Shown: positions 12,829-13,206 of the stretch, piece by piece
Layout of the letters: each line of letters opens with the position of its first letter
Numbering within the stretch: the stretch's first letter is position 1
Source of the DNA: UBA2256 sp964453055
Lineage (GTDB): Bacteria > Spirochaetota > Spirochaetia > Treponematales > Rectinemataceae
Direction of reading: 5' to 3'
Assembly: GCA_964453055.1 (NCBI GenBank)
Contig: CAYVOD010000055.1
Span: 1-13,206, forward strand
Length of the DNA: 13,206 nt
The notes under the pieces: generated by a model
Database searches by the model: none
What the model saw: the letters and a program-made list of their open reading frames with translations, nothing else
What the model was told of the DNA's origin: nothing
Program-made: the position numbers and the translations under genes

Positions 12829-13206
12829 TTACTGCTTTTCCACGAACGCGTACGCTGAATGATTGTGAATACTCTCGAAATTTTCGGCTTCCACTGAGAA
12901 CCTGGAGAATTTCCCGAGGGCGTCCACCTTCAAGTATACTTCCCTCACGAGATCTTCGACAAATCTAGGCCTATTATAGGATTTTTCGGTGATGAACTTC
13001 TCGTCCTCCCGCTTGAGGAGGGTGAACAGATCGCTGGATGCCGATTCTTCCACGATAGCGACCATGTCCTCGATCCAAAAAAACGGTCCCAGCTCGACCT
13101 TCAGCGTTACCAGACCGCGCTGGTTATGGGCTCCCCCTTCCGATATAGCCTTGGAGCAAGGGCAGACGGTCTGCACGGGCACCCGTACCCCTACGACGAA
13201 GGAGTG
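12829..13206 (-). CDS. folE2: GTP cyclohydrolase IB (FolE2), 3' part, cut by window edge
   Basis: FolE2 converts GTP to 7,8-dihydroneopterin triphosphate, the entry step to folate and, through QueD, to queuosine. Only the C-terminal 125 residues are in the window; the N-terminus lies beyond 13206 and the reading frame is open to the edge. Recognisable marks are VPVQTVCPCSKAIS with the conserved metal-site cysteine region, GGAHNQRG (the family usually has YGAHNQR), the IEDMVAIVEESAS segment, a helix ending in FVEDLVREV, and the near-invariant FSVEAENFESIHNHSAYA close to the C-terminus. FolE2 is unrelated in sequence to zinc-dependent FolE and in many bacteria is used when zinc is scarce. It heads the visible operon with the small membrane protein (10 bases), miaB and the TPR/SPOR gene. 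Confidence 0.93.
   Translation of the reverse strand, partial: HSFVVGVRVPVQTVCPCSKAISEGGAHNQRGLVTLKVELGPFFWIEDMVAIVEESASSDLFTLLKREDEKFITEKSYNRPRFVEDLVREVYLKVDALGKFSRFSVEAENFESIHNHSAYAFVEKQ

Noticed and set aside
1..13206. tRNA or rRNA genes, insertion sequences, CRISPR, integrase or toxin-antitoxin genes
   Set aside because: I looked for conserved tRNA arms, terminal repeats, regular short repeats and mobile gene motifs and saw none; the region reads as core chromosome.

Overview
The window is a compact, single-contig-style stretch of bacterial chromosome, roughly 58-60% GC by eye. It has thirteen protein genes (two cut by the window edges), almost no spare DNA, and no RNA genes, insertion sequences, phage genes or CRISPR. 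The best guess for the host is a spirochaete, a Treponema or free-living Spirochaetales relative. This rests on a MurE with a non-DNPR specificity loop next to an ornithine aminotransferase (spirochaete peptidoglycan carries L-ornithine), and on a likely treponemal-type envelope protein. It is an inference, not a proof.

Left part (1-2486): a 5' fragment of rnz (tRNase Z, minus strand) lies divergent to a DEAD-box RNA helicase with an unusual DEGD motif II. The helicase converges on queD (6-carboxytetrahydropterin synthase, queuosine pathway), and their stop codons share the same CTAG. queD is divergent from a small exported outer-membrane-type beta-rich protein.

Middle part (2562-6746, plus strand): murE, ddl and rocD follow one another. 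MurE adds the third residue of the peptidoglycan stem, Ddl makes the D-Ala-D-Ala end, and RocD interconverts ornithine and glutamate semialdehyde. They read naturally as a peptidoglycan precursor group. rocD has its own 219-base leader, with a 60-base island at about 20% GC and a hairpin that could hide its ribosome binding site.

Right part (6758-13206): an orphan membrane sensor histidine kinase (minus) is divergent from a membrane-anchored protein with calcium-loop-like FG-GAP/VCBS motifs (plus). That gene converges, with a 16-base overlap, on a four-gene minus-strand operon: folE2 (GTP cyclohydrolase IB, cut by the right edge), a small glycine-rich membrane protein, miaB (tRNA methylthiotransferase) and a secreted TPR/SPOR-domain protein. 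FolE2 and QueD together cover the first two steps from GTP towards queuosine; with MiaB and tRNase Z, tRNA maturation is a theme of the window.

A cross-cutting observation concerns starts. Genes here either have a clear Shine-Dalgarno (outer membrane protein, ddl, rocD, the small membrane protein), or have none and instead carry a -10-like hexamer placed so that transcription would begin at or within a few bases of the start codon (rnz, queD, possibly murE, the kinase, the FG-GAP protein). I found no convincing new defence, mobile or biosynthetic system; the most open questions are the kinase/FG-GAP pair, the rocD leader and the possible leaderless genes.
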